From positions 214,178-278,177 of the forward strand of contig DASQOR010000028.1 of NCBI GenBank assembly GCA_035644395.1: a stretch of DNA of 64,000 nt, read 5' to 3'. Below are positions 50,524 through 62,400 of this stretch, piece after piece. The notes under the pieces are model-generated. The model did not search any database. It had not been told where the DNA came from and was given only the letters and a program-made list of their open reading frames with translations. A program made the translations under genes and the position numbers. How positions within the stretch are numbered: the stretch's first letter is position 1; each line of letters begins with the position of its first letter. This stretch comes from JBGPLJ01 sp035644395 (lineage in GTDB: Bacteria; Pseudomonadota; Gammaproteobacteria; Steroidobacterales; Steroidobacteraceae).

Positions 50524-52284
50524 GTGCCCGCCGTGTCCGCCGCTCCGTCCCACGCCACCGACGCTTCCAGCCCCACGCCTTTGACCTTTGGTGAGCTCGA
50601 GCTCGCCGCGCCGGTGCTGAAGGCGCTCGAAGAAGTCGGCTACGAGTCTCCGTCCCCGATCCAGGCCGCCACCATTCCGCACCTGCTCGCGGGCTCGGAC
50701 ATCCTCGGGCAGGCTCAGACCGGCACCGGCAAGACCGCCGCCTTCGCGCTCCCTCTCCTTTCGAAGCTCGACCTGACTCAAAAGGGCCCGCAGGCCCTCG
50801 TGCTCGCGCCGACGCGAGAGCTGGCGATCCAGGTGGCGGAAGCCTTTCAGCGCTACGCCTCACACCTGAAGGGCTTTCACGTGCTGCCGATCTACGGCGG
50901 ACAGAGCTACGAGCCGCAGCTCGCGCGCCTCAAGCGGGGCGTGCATGTCGTGGTGGGCACGCCCGGCCGCGTGATGGATCACATGAAGCGCGGCACGCTC
51001 GATCTCGCGACGCTCCGTCACCTCGTGCTCGACGAGGCGGACGAAATGCTGCGCATGGGCTTCATCGACGACGTGGAATGGATCCTCGGCGAGACGCCGA
51101 AGGACCGGCAGGTGGCGCTATTCTCCGCGACGCTTCCGCCCGAGATCCGGCGCATTGCGCGCGCGTACATGCGCTCGCCGGTCGAGATCACGATCAAGAG
51201 CAAGACCACGACCGCCGCGAACATCCGCCAGCGATACTGGCTGGTGAGCGGCGTGCACAAGCTCGACGCGCTGACGCGCATCCTCGAGGCGGAGACCTTC
51301 GACGGCATGCTCGTCTTCACCCGCACGAAGCAGTCGACGGTGGAACTCGCCGAGAAGCTCGAAGCGCGCGGCTTCGCGGCGGCGCCCCTCAATGGCGACA
51401 TCCCGCAGCCCGTGCGCGAGAAGACTGTCGCCCGGCTGAAGAGCGGCAAGATCGACATTGTCGTGGCAACCGACGTCGCAGCCCGCGGGCTCGACGTCGA
51501 ACGCATCGGTCACGTCGTGAACTACGACATGCCAAACGGCACCGAGTCCTACGTGCATCGCATCGGGCGCACGGGGCGCATGAACCGCAGCGGCGAAGCC
51601 ATCCTCTTCATCGCGCCGCGCGAGCGCAATCTCCTCAAGATCATCGAGCGCGCGACGCGCCAGCCGATCGAGCGCATGGAGCTGCCGACCGTCGAGGATG
51701 TCAACGACCAGCGCGTTGCACGCTTCAAGCAGAGAATCACCGACGCGCTGGCGGCCGATGCGACCGTCGCCGGCGGCTCCAGTCTCTTCCGCTCGCTCAT
51801 CGAGCAGTACGAGCAGGAACACAACGTGCCGACGATCGAGATCGCGGCGGCCCTGGCCAGCATCGCCCAGGGCGACACGCCCCTGCTCCTCGACGCGAAG
51901 CCCCGACGCGCTGAGCCCGAGTCAGCTCCGGTACGCGAACGTCCCGCGCACGAGGCTCACGGGCACGGGCCCGAGCGCAAACCTCGCAAGCCCGTCGACG
52001 ACAGCATCGACACGTTTCGCATCGAGGTCGGCCATGTGCACCGCGTGAAGCCCGGCAACATCGTCGGCGCGATCGCGAACGAGGCGGGCCTCGACGGCGC
52101 GCACATCGGGCGGATCGACATTCGCGAGGACCACAGCTACATCGACCTGCCGGCCGGCATAGCGCCGGAAATGATCGCGAAGCTGCAGAACGTGCGGGTT
52201 GCCGGGCAGAAGCTCAGGTTGAGCCTCGCCACCGATTTCACGCCGAAGCCCAAGCGCAAGCCGTTCCGCCGATCCGCGGCCTGA
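50524..52284 (+). CDS. deaD: DEAD-box RNA helicase, DeaD/CsdA type
   Basis: A 586-residue helicase with all core motifs: PSPIQ, AQTGTGKT, PTRELAIQ, GTPGR, DEAD, SAT, RGLDVE and HRIGRTGR. The tail has an RRM-like DbpA/CsdA RNA-binding domain (about 495-570; DTFRIEVGHVHRVKPGNIVG). In the family it unwinds ribosomal and cold-shock RNA. GTG at 50524 is taken as start; a GTG three codons later is possible. It is followed by yaiI after three bases. Confidence 0.92.
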   Translation: MPAVSAAPSHATDASSPTPLTFGELELAAPVLKALEEVGYESPSPIQAATIPHLLAGSDILGQAQTGTGKTAAFALPLLSKLDLTQKGPQALVLAPTRELAIQVAEAFQRYASHLKGFHVLPIYGGQSYEPQLARLKRGVHVVVGTPGRVMDHMKRGTLDLATLRHLVLDEADEMLRMGFIDDVEWILGETPKDRQVALFSATLPPEIRRIARAYMRSPVEITIKSKTTTAANIRQRYWLVSGVHKLDALTRILEAETFDGMLVFTRTKQSTVELAEKLEARGFAAAPLNGDIPQPVREKTVARLKSGKIDIVVATDVAARGLDVERIGHVVNYDMPNGTESYVHRIGRTGRMNRSGEAILFIAPRERNLLKIIERATRQPIERMELPTVEDVNDQRVARFKQRITDALAADATVAGGSSLFRSLIEQYEQEHNVPTIEIAAALASIAQGDTPLLLDAKPRRAEPESAPVRERPAHEAHGHGPERKPRKPVDDSIDTFRIEVGHVHRVKPGNIVGAIANEAGLDGAHIGRIDIREDHSYIDLPAGIAPEMIAKLQNVRVAGQKLRLSLATDFTPKPKRKPFRRSAA

Positions 52285-52287
52285 TCG

Positions 52288-52749
52288 ATGCAGATCTGGG
52301 TCGATGCGGACGCCTGTCCGAATCCCATCAAGGACATCCTGTTCCGCGCGGCGGATCGCACCCGCGTGAGGACGACGCTCGTCGCCAACAAACCCGTGCG
52401 GGTCGCGGCATCGGCCTTCCTGCGCTTCCTGCAGGTCGACGCGGGTTTCGATGCCGCCGACCGCAAGATCGTCGAACTGCTGCAGCCGGGCGATCTCGTC
52501 ATCACGGCGGACCTGCCGCTGGCCGCGGCGGCCATCGAGAAAGGCGGCGTTGCCCTGAATCCGCGCGGCGAGCTCTACACGGCGGAAAATGTTCGCGAGC
52601 GCCTGTCGATGCGCAACTTCATGGACGAGATGCGCGGCGGCGGACTGGTGACTGGCGGACCACCGCCGCTGGACGCCCGCGACCGGCAGGCCTTCGCGAA
52701 TCAACTGGATCGCCTGCTCGCAAGGGCCGGGGGGACGCCAGACTCGTAG
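52288..52749 (+). CDS. yaiI: UPF0178 family protein YaiI
   Basis: A 153-residue DUF188 protein with IWVDADACPNPIKDIL at the start, ITADLPLAAAAIEKGG in the middle and RNFMDEMRGGG near the end. The acidic motifs suggest a PIN-like nuclease fold, but the function is unknown. Its three-base spacing to the DEAD-box gene could hint at RNA metabolism. It is convergent with uup across 11 bases. Confidence 0.9.
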   Translation: MQIWVDADACPNPIKDILFRAADRTRVRTTLVANKPVRVAASAFLRFLQVDAGFDAADRKIVELLQPGDLVITADLPLAAAAIEKGGVALNPRGELYTAENVRERLSMRNFMDEMRGGGLVTGGPPPLDARDRQAFANQLDRLLARAGGTPDS

Positions 52750-52760
52750 CGTCGCGAACT

Positions 52761-54581
52761 TCAGGCGCGAGCGAGACTCGCCTTGGCATCGAGCGCTGCC
52801 CAGCGCTCGAATTTCTCCGCAAGCAGACGCTCGATCTCGCGGGGGCGCTCGCGGTCGGCTTTGAGGAGCGCGGCATCGTATTTCCCCGGCAGATAGTAGT
52901 CGGGCTGGCTCATGCGCGCCGTCAACGCATGCTGTTCCTGTTCGAGCGCCTCGATCTCGCGCGGCAGCTCCTCGAGTTCGCGCACCTCCTTGAAGCTCAT
53001 CTTGAGGCGCACCGCGGGGCGGGTCGGGGCTCGCTCATCGCGGCTCCCCCGGACTGGCGCCGCAGCCGCAGCGCGACTCGCCGGGCGTTGCGCAAGCCAG
53101 TCGCTGTAACCACCGACGTATTCCCGCCAGCGGCCGCCGCCCTCCGGTGCGAGTGTCTGGGTCACGACGTTGTCGAGGAATGCCCGGTCGTGGCTCACGA
53201 GCAGCAAGGTCCCGGCATAGTCCTGAAGCGTGTCCTCGAGCAGCTCCAGCGATTCGATATCGAGATCGTTGGTCGGTTCGTCGAGCACCAGCACGTTGGC
53301 GGGGCGTGCGAAGAGACGCGCCAGCAGCAATCGATTGCGCTCGCCCCCCGACAGCATCTTCACCGGGGCGTTGGCCCGCGCGGCCGGAAAGAGAAAGTCC
53401 GCGAGGTAGGTCATGACATGCTTGCGCTCGGCGCCGATCTCGACCCACTCGGAGCCGCGGCTGATGGTATCGATGAGCGTCCGTTCGGGGTCGAGCTGTT
53501 CGCGCATCTGGTCGAAGTACGCGACCTGCACATTCGAGCCGAGCCGCACGCTCCCGCCATCGGGTGCCAGTTCACCGAGCACGAGCTTCAGCAGCGTCGA
53601 CTTGCCGGCCCCATTCGGTCCGATGACGCCGATGCGATCGCCGCGCATGACCCTGAGCGACAGGTCACGCACGATTGGCCGGTCGCCGTAGCTCTTGCCG
53701 GCGTTCATGAGTTCCGCAACGAGCTTGCCCGAGCGCTCGCCCGCGTCGACCGTGAGCTTTACCTCGCCGAGGCGCTCGCGCCGCTTGCCGCGCTCGACGC
53801 GCAGTCGCTCGAGCCTGCGCACGCGGCCCTCGTTGCGGGTACGGCGCGCCTCGATGCCCTTGCGGATCCAGACTTCTTCCTGAGCCCAGAACTTGTCGAA
53901 CTTGCGCCGCGCAACCGCCTCGTTGGCGAGCTGGTCCGCTTTGTGCGTCTCGTAGGCCGCAAAATTGCCGGGATAGGACCGCAGGAGCCCGCGGTCGAGC
54001 TCGACGATGCGATTGACGACGCGGTCGAGGAACGCGCGGTCGTGGGTGATCACGATCGACGTCGGGCCCTTGATGAGGAGCTCCTCGAGAAGCGTGATGC
54101 CGTCGATGTCGAGATGATTGGTCGGCTCATCGAGCAGGACGAGCCCCGGTTGCTGTGCGAGCGCGAGCGCCAGGGCAGCCCGCTTGCGTTCACCGCCGGA
54201 CGCCGTCTCGGGCGTCGCCGCCGGGTCGAGGCCGAAGCGATGCAGGAATTCGATCAGGCGCGCCTCGAGCCGCCAGCGTTCGCGCTCGTCGTGAATATCA
54301 TCCAGGGCGCCCCGGATGACGAGGCTCTCACGCAGCGACGATGCCGGCGCGAGCACCGGCTCCTGCTCGACCAGCACCACCCGCAGTCCGTCCTGGCGCT
54401 TGATCGCACCGGCGTCGAGCGTGCCGCGACCGGCAATGACATTGAGGAGTGAGGACTTGCCGGTGCCGTTGCGGCCGATGAGGCCGAGGCGTTCGCCCTC
54501 CTCCACGGCGAGCTCCGCGCGATCAAGGAGCGGGTGCAGCCCGTAGGCGAGCTCCGCGTCGACCAGGGTGAGAATGGCCAC
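52761..54581 (-). CDS. uup: ABC-F ATPase Uup
   Basis: A 606-residue protein with two ABC domains and no membrane segment. Walker A motifs GRNGTGKSS and GPNGAGKST, signatures SGGERKR and SGGERNR, and Walker B segments LVLLDEPTNHLD and VLVLDEPTNDLD are all present. The C-terminal coiled coil (about 525-606; ELPREIEALEQEQHALTARM) is the Uup DNA/ribosome-binding domain. Family work links Uup to ribosome function and DNA-junction transactions. It starts only five bases after lpd, so it may be read from the suc promoter. Confidence 0.92.
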   Translation of the reverse strand: MAILTLVDAELAYGLHPLLDRAELAVEEGERLGLIGRNGTGKSSLLNVIAGRGTLDAGAIKRQDGLRVVLVEQEPVLAPASSLRESLVIRGALDDIHDERERWRLEARLIEFLHRFGLDPAATPETASGGERKRAALALALAQQPGLVLLDEPTNHLDIDGITLLEELLIKGPTSIVITHDRAFLDRVVNRIVELDRGLLRSYPGNFAAYETHKADQLANEAVARRKFDKFWAQEEVWIRKGIEARRTRNEGRVRRLERLRVERGKRRERLGEVKLTVDAGERSGKLVAELMNAGKSYGDRPIVRDLSLRVMRGDRIGVIGPNGAGKSTLLKLVLGELAPDGGSVRLGSNVQVAYFDQMREQLDPERTLIDTISRGSEWVEIGAERKHVMTYLADFLFPAARANAPVKMLSGGERNRLLLARLFARPANVLVLDEPTNDLDIESLELLEDTLQDYAGTLLLVSHDRAFLDNVVTQTLAPEGGGRWREYVGGYSDWLAQRPASRAAAAAPVRGSRDERAPTRPAVRLKMSFKEVRELEELPREIEALEQEQHALTARMSQPDYYLPGKYDAALLKADRERPREIERLLAEKFERWAALDAKASLARA

Positions 54582-54586
54582 CGAAG

Positions 54587-56014
54587 CTAGCGGTTGATCG
54601 TGTCGATCGCTCGCTTGTCGGCGACGAGCGCGGCTTCGTGCAGCGCCTCCGAAAGGGTCGGGTGCGCGTGAATCGTGCGCTGCAGGTCTTCGCAGGACGC
54701 CGAATACTCCATGGCGAGCACGGCCTCCGCGATCAATTCACCCGCCATCGGCCCGATGACGTGCACGCCGAGGATCTCGTCGGTCTTCGAATCCGCGACG
54801 ATCTTGACGAAGCCGGCCGTCTGCTCCATCGCGCGCGCCCGGCCGCTCGCGAGAAACGGGAACACTCCCGTCTTGTACGGCCTCAAGCCGGCCTTCACCT
54901 GCTCTTCCGTCTGCCCGACCCACGCGATCTCGGGCGCGGTGTAGACGACCGACGGGATCACCTTGTAGTTGACCTCGGCGAAGCGGCCCGCGATCAGGTC
55001 GGCGACCATCACGCCTTCCTCCTTGCCCTTGTGCGCGAGCATCGGACCGCGCACTGCATCGCCGACCGCCCAGATGCCGTCGGCGCCGGTGCGGCACTCA
55101 TGATCGACCTTGATGAAGCCGCGCTCATCGAGGGCAACACCCGTGCCTTCGCCGAGCAGCCCTTGCGTGAACGGCCGGCGGCCGATTGCGACCACCAGCT
55201 TGTCGACGACGATGTCGTGCTCGCCCTGTGCATCGTTGTACTTCACCGTGACGGCGCCGCCGGCAGTGGCCGCGCCGGCCACCTTCGCGCCGAGGCGGAT
55301 GTCGAGCCCCTGCTTCTTGAAGTGCCGCTGCGCTTCCTTCGCAAGCTGGCCGTCGGCCATGGCGAGGAACTGATCGAGCGCCTCGAGGATGACGACTTCC
55401 GATCCGAGGCGCTTCCAGACGCTGCCGAGCTCGAGGCCGATGACGCCGGCGCCGATCACGCCCAAGCGCTTCGGCACGGCGTCGAATTCGAGCGCACCCC
55501 AGGAATCGACGATGTTGCGCCCATCGAAGGCCGCGGACCCCAATTCCGTGGGAACCGACCCGGACGCGAGCACGATGTGCTTCGCCGTCAATTCCTTTTT
55601 CGAGCCGTCATGCGCGGTGAACTCGACGCGCTTGCCCGACAGGAGCTTCCCGTGGCCTTGCAGGCCCGTCGCGCCCGCGCCCTTCAGGAGCGCGGCGATG
55701 CCGCCCGTCATGTTCTTCACGATTCCCGCGCGACGCTTCTGCATGGTTGCGAGATCGAGCGACACCTCGCCGGTGCCGATCCCGTGCAGGGCGAACTCCG
55801 ATTGGGCGCGGTGATAGAGCTCCGACGACTCGAGCAGGGCCTTCGATGGAATGCAGCCGGCATTCAGGCAGGTGCCGCCGAAGGCGCTCGTGCCGTCGCG
55901 GTTCTTCCACTCGTCGATGATGGCGGTCTTGAGCTTGTTCTGGCCGGCGCGAATCGCCGCCGGGTAGCCCGCGGGCCCCGCGCCAATGACGATGACGTCG
56001 TAAGTCTCCGCCAT
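54587..56014 (-). CDS. lpd: Dihydrolipoyl dehydrogenase
   Basis: A 475-residue FAD/NAD disulfide oxidoreductase, the E3 of 2-oxoglutarate dehydrogenase. GAGPAGYPAAI binds FAD, and the redox pair is Cys49 and Cys54 in GGTCLNAGCIPSK; Ala replaces the more usual Val between them. The C-terminal HAHPTLSEALHEA contains the catalytic His. It begins two bases after sucB, so it is the dedicated E3 of this operon. Confidence 0.95.
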   Translation of the reverse strand: MAETYDVIVIGAGPAGYPAAIRAGQNKLKTAIIDEWKNRDGTSAFGGTCLNAGCIPSKALLESSELYHRAQSEFALHGIGTGEVSLDLATMQKRRAGIVKNMTGGIAALLKGAGATGLQGHGKLLSGKRVEFTAHDGSKKELTAKHIVLASGSVPTELGSAAFDGRNIVDSWGALEFDAVPKRLGVIGAGVIGLELGSVWKRLGSEVVILEALDQFLAMADGQLAKEAQRHFKKQGLDIRLGAKVAGAATAGGAVTVKYNDAQGEHDIVVDKLVVAIGRRPFTQGLLGEGTGVALDERGFIKVDHECRTGADGIWAVGDAVRGPMLAHKGKEEGVMVADLIAGRFAEVNYKVIPSVVYTAPEIAWVGQTEEQVKAGLRPYKTGVFPFLASGRARAMEQTAGFVKIVADSKTDEILGVHVIGPMAGELIAEAVLAMEYSASCEDLQRTIHAHPTLSEALHEAALVADKRAIDTINR

Positions 56015-56016
56015 GG

Positions 56017-57209
56017 CTAGAGCTGCAGGAGCATGCGCGACGGATCCTCGAGCGCATCCTTGATCGCAACCAGGAATTGGACGGCTTCGCGGCCATCGAT
56101 GATGCGGTGATCGTAGGTGAGCGCGACATACATCATCGGACGCGCGACGATCGCACCGTCGACCACCATCGGCCGCTCCTGGATCTTGTGCATGCCGAGG
56201 ATCGCGCTCTGCGGCGAATTGATGATCGGCGTCGACATGAGCGAGCCGAAGACGCCGCCATTCGTGATCGTGAAAGTGCCGCCGGTGATTTCCTCGATCG
56301 TGATCGAACCGTCGCGCGCCTTCGCCGCGAACGCGCCGATCGATTTCTCGATGTCGGCGAAGCTGAGCGTGTCGGCATCGCGCAGCACCGGCACGATGAG
56401 CCCACGGTCCGTCGACACGGCGACACCGACGTCGTAGTACTCGTGATAGACGATGTCCGTGCCTTCGATCGAGGCGTTTACGGCCGGAAACCTGCGCAGC
56501 GCCTCGATCGAGGCCTTGACGAAAAACGACATGAAGCCGAGCTTCGCGCCGTGCTCCTTCTCGAACCTGTCCTTGTAGCGCGCGCGCAGTTCCATCACGG
56601 CCTTGAGGTCGACCTCGTTGAAGGAAGTCAGCATCGCCTGCGTCGATTGCGCCTGGACCATGCGTTCCGCGATCCGGGCCCTGAGCCGCGTCATGGGAAC
56701 CCGCTGCTCGGCGCGCCCGCCGCGAACGGCCGCCTTGAGCGGCGCCACCGGCTTTTTCGCGTCGACCGGCGTCGCGGCCGGTTTCGCCGCGAGGTGATTG
56801 ACGACGTCGGTCTTGGTGATGCGGCCGTCGCGTCCGGATCCACTGATGACACCCGGATCGATTTTCTGCTCCTCGACGATCCGGCGTGCCGCCGGTGCGA
56901 GCTTCGCGGCCGCCGCTTCCTCTTTCGGCTTCGGGACGGGTGTTGCAGCGGCTGGCGCTGCCGCCGCCTGTGCGGCGCCTTCTTCCAGGACCGCGAGCAC
57001 CTGTCCGCTCGTCACGGTGGTGCCGTTGTCCACGCGAATTTCCCTGAGCACGCCCGCAGTCGGCGCCGGCACTTCGAGCACGACCTTGTCGGTCTCGAGG
57101 TCGACCAGGTTTTCGTCGCGCCGAACCGTATCGCCGGGCTTCTTGTGCCAGGTGACGAGCGTCGCGTCCGACACCGATTCCGGCAGCTGGGGAACTCGCA
57201 CTTCGATAC

Positions 57210-57213
<4 letters not shown>
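56017..57213 (-). CDS. sucB: Dihydrolipoyl succinyltransferase (E2o)
   Basis: A 398-residue E2 subunit. The lipoyl domain (1-80) has Lys43 in LETDKVVLEV; an Ala/Pro-rich linker and the E1/E3-binding domain (about 105-140; LAPAARRIVEEQKIDPGVI) follow, then the catalytic domain with YDHRIIDGREAV (His369, Asp373). It transfers the succinyl group to CoA. ATG 57213 overlaps the sucA stop (ATGA). Confidence 0.95.
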
Positions 57214-60098
<2,885 letters not shown>

Positions 60099-60181
60099 GG
60101 CTGTGCACGCACGGATGTGGGGCAAATGGCTTGGTAATCAAGGGCGTAGAAGTCAAAACCGGGCGGCGCGTGAGGCGCGCT

Positions 60182-60210
60182 AGTGTAGCGGAAGGTAACG
60201 TAATAAGGAA
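60182..60210 (-). promoter_or_regulatory. Possible suc operon promoter
   Basis: On the minus strand TTCCTT (60210-60205) and TACACT (60187-60182) are 17 bases apart. The -10 box matches four of six consensus positions and the -35 box is weak. It would give a leader of about 75-80 bases before the sucA ATG. No other good pair was seen in the 171 bases between sucA and the next gene, so this is a tentative call. Confidence 0.3.
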
Positions 60211-60269
60211 CGACGGCGGCAGCGGAGGCTGATTTCAGGCGCGCGCCGTTTGCGCAGGTCCCGCCGGCC

Positions 60270-60752
60270 CTAGAAGCCCCGGTTCAGGAGCGACATCTCA
60301 TACGCGATCAGCGCGATGTACCCCGCCAGCGTCAGGTACAAGCCGAGATCGACACGCAGCTTGCCGAAAAGCCTGCAGCGGGACAGCGCGACCAGGGTCA
60401 GCACGCCGGCCCCGGTCATGAACATCTTCCCCACCGCGAAGATCGCGATGTCTCGATAGAGCAGTGCCTCCATGACCGGATTCACTTCGCTCGCCCCCTG
60501 CGAGATCAGCGTCAGTGTCAGGAAGGCGTCGAGCGAGCATAGCAGGACGATGCCGAGCGCCACGCCGAGGAGGTGTGGATGGTGCCAGTCGACGAACTGC
60601 ACATGGTGCTCGGCGGTGCGTCGCACGGCTCGCCGGCGTGGATGGAAGCTGCCGTAGGCGATCGACCAGAGGCGGCGATTGCGGCGCTCATGGCGCTCGC
60701 GTCGTTCCGCCGGGTGGCTCGGGCTCAGGCAGGCATCGCCGGCAACTCTCAT
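60270..60752 (-). CDS. DUF5658-like small membrane protein
   Basis: A 160-residue protein of unknown function. An Arg/His-rich N-terminal part (about 1-55) is followed by three hydrophobic segments: GVALGIVLLCSLDAFLTLTL, a span around DIAIFAVGKMFMTGAGVLTL and LGLYLTLAGYIALIAY. The stretch SLDAFLTLTLISQGASEVNP is typical of DUF5658, where Asp and the NP pair are conserved. ATG 60752 is used; a TTG at 60764 is possible. It stands alone between suc and rhlE, with 158 bases on its 5' side holding nothing I recognise. Confidence 0.72.
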   Translation of the reverse strand: MRVAGDACLSPSHPAERRERHERRNRRLWSIAYGSFHPRRRAVRRTAEHHVQFVDWHHPHLLGVALGIVLLCSLDAFLTLTLISQGASEVNPVMEALLYRDIAIFAVGKMFMTGAGVLTLVALSRCRLFGKLRVDLGLYLTLAGYIALIAYEMSLLNRGF

Positions 60753-60910
60753 CGCTCGCCCCAATGCGGCCGTTTTCTAGTTGTGGTTTCGCCGCGTGTT
60801 CACTCTAGCGGCTTCGCGGCCCTGATCCATCGGGTTTGAACATATCCGCCCCGTGCGCCAGTTCACAGTTCACGCGTATCGAGGCTGCGCCGCCCCTGCG
60901 ACAGCTGGGC

Positions 60911-62176
60911 TCAGCGAGCCCGCTGACGCTGGTGCGAGCGATAGGGCCGCCCGCTCGACGGCGTGCCGCGGGAGAAGCCCTGCCCCTGGCGGCGCGGCGC
61001 GCCGTGCGAAGGCGCGGCATCCGAGCGCTCCGTGGACGGTGCCGTCATCACTTGCGGCCGCTCGAAACGCGGCAACTCGGTCACGGGAATCGGGTGGCCG
61101 AGCAGGCGCTCGATGCTGCGAGCGAGCCCGCCCTCATCCGGTGACACCAGCGAGACTGCGGCGCCACCGGCGCCCGCGCGCGCCGTCCGGCCGATCCGGT
61201 GGACGTAGTCTTCGGGCACGTTGGGCAATTCAAAATTGACGACGCAGGGGAGTTCCTTGATGTCGAGGCCGCGTGCGGCGACTTCAGTCGCCACCAGCGC
61301 GGTGCTGCGCCCTTGCTTGAAGTCCGCCAGCGCGCGCGTCCGGGCGGCCTGGCTCTTGTTGCCGTGAATGGCGTCGGCCCGGATGCCCGCTTCGACGAGC
61401 TGTTTCGTGAGCCGGTTGGCGCCATGCTTGGTGCGCGTGAACACGAGCAGCTGATTCCACTCGCCGCCCTTGATGAGGTGCACGAGCAGGTGCCGCTTGT
61501 CCGACTGCGCCACCCGATAGGCCTGGTGCGTGACGCGGGTCGCGGCGGCGTTGCGCGGCGCGACTTCGATCGTTTCCGGATTTCTGAGGAAGCGGCCGGC
61601 GAGCTGCCGGATTTCCTCGTTGTAGGTCGCCGAAAACATGAGGTTCTGGCGCACGTTCGGCAGCAGTTTCAAGACGCGCTTGATGTCGTTGATGAAGCCC
61701 ATGTCGAGCATGCGATCGGCTTCATCGAGCACGAAGATCTGCACCTGGCGCAGATCCACCGCGCGCTGCTGGGCGAGGTCGAGCAGTCGTCCGGGCGTCG
61801 CAACCAGGATGTCGCAACCGCTGTGCAGGGCATCGATCTGCGGATTGATGCTCACGCCGCCGAAGACCACCTGGGTCCTCAAGCGCAGATGCTTGCCGTA
61901 GGTTCGTGCGCTCTCGGCAACCTGCGCGGTCAGTTCACGTGTCGGTGTGAGCACGAGCGCGCGCGGCGTCCGGCCCTGGCCGCCGTTGAGCTTTTGCAGG
62001 ATGGGCAGGATGAAGCCGGCCGTCTTGCCGGTGCCGGTCTGTGCGCCGGCGAGCACGTCGCGGCCCGCGAGCACGGCCGGGATGGCCTTCAATTGAATCG
62101 GCGTCGGCGTGTCGTAGCCCTTGTCGGCGACCGCACGCAGCAGTTCGGGCAGGAGCCCGAGTTCGGAGAAAGACAT
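60911..62176 (-). CDS. rhlE: DEAD-box RNA helicase, RhlE type
   Basis: A 421-residue helicase with AGAQTGTGKTAGF, PTRELTAQ, DEADRMLDMGF, SAT, RGLDIKELP and HRIGRTARAG. It ends in a basic Arg/Gly/Ser-rich tail of about 60 residues, as in RhlE proteins that act on ribosome assembly and RNA decay. It is the second DEAD-box gene of the window and lacks the RRM-like domain of the first. A 12-base palindrome lies 24 bases before its ATG. Confidence 0.93.
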   Translation of the reverse strand: MSFSELGLLPELLRAVADKGYDTPTPIQLKAIPAVLAGRDVLAGAQTGTGKTAGFILPILQKLNGGQGRTPRALVLTPTRELTAQVAESARTYGKHLRLRTQVVFGGVSINPQIDALHSGCDILVATPGRLLDLAQQRAVDLRQVQIFVLDEADRMLDMGFINDIKRVLKLLPNVRQNLMFSATYNEEIRQLAGRFLRNPETIEVAPRNAAATRVTHQAYRVAQSDKRHLLVHLIKGGEWNQLLVFTRTKHGANRLTKQLVEAGIRADAIHGNKSQAARTRALADFKQGRSTALVATEVAARGLDIKELPCVVNFELPNVPEDYVHRIGRTARAGAGGAAVSLVSPDEGGLARSIERLLGHPIPVTELPRFERPQVMTAPSTERSDAAPSHGAPRRQGQGFSRGTPSSGRPYRSHQRQRAR

Positions 62177-62200
62177 GTCAATAGTTCCTTGGGCTCTCGA

Positions 62201-62212
62201 GTTCTCGAGAAC
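62201..62212. promoter_or_regulatory. 12-base palindrome upstream of rhlE
   Basis: GTTCTCGAGAAC is a perfect palindrome 24 bases before the rhlE start. A second CTCGAG lies just to its left (62194-62199), so the block is doubly symmetric. It could be an operator or part of a structured leader for cold control. It does not match the gammaproteobacterial LexA box CTGT-N8-ACAG. Confidence 0.35.
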
Positions 62213-62325
62213 CGCGTTGACTCGCGATACGGGGCTTGCGTCCCGAAGCGGTCATGGCGAGGGGTAATGTTGAGTCGAAGCGCGTCGGAGGGGAGACGGA
62301 CTACGAGCGAAGTCGGCGCTGACCG

Positions 62326-62348
62326 CGCGCCGCTATTTCAGCGGCGCG
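62326..62348 (-). terminator. GC hairpin after the cupin gene, possible terminator
   Basis: CGCGCCGCT and AGCGGCGCG pair perfectly as a 9-base stem around a five-base loop. It begins about 52 bases after the cupin stop on the minus strand and before rhlE. A T-run does not follow, so termination would be weak or Rho-aided; it may instead protect the transcript 3' end. Confidence 0.4.
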
Positions 62349-62400
62349 GACTGTACAGACTTTGCGCCACGGAGTCCAACTCGAGCCGCGGACGTCCCGC

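Noticed and set aside
62201..62212. GTTCTCGAGAAC as a LexA/SOS box
   Set aside because: The gammaproteobacterial LexA site is CTGT-N8-ACAG; this palindrome has neither the ends nor the spacing.
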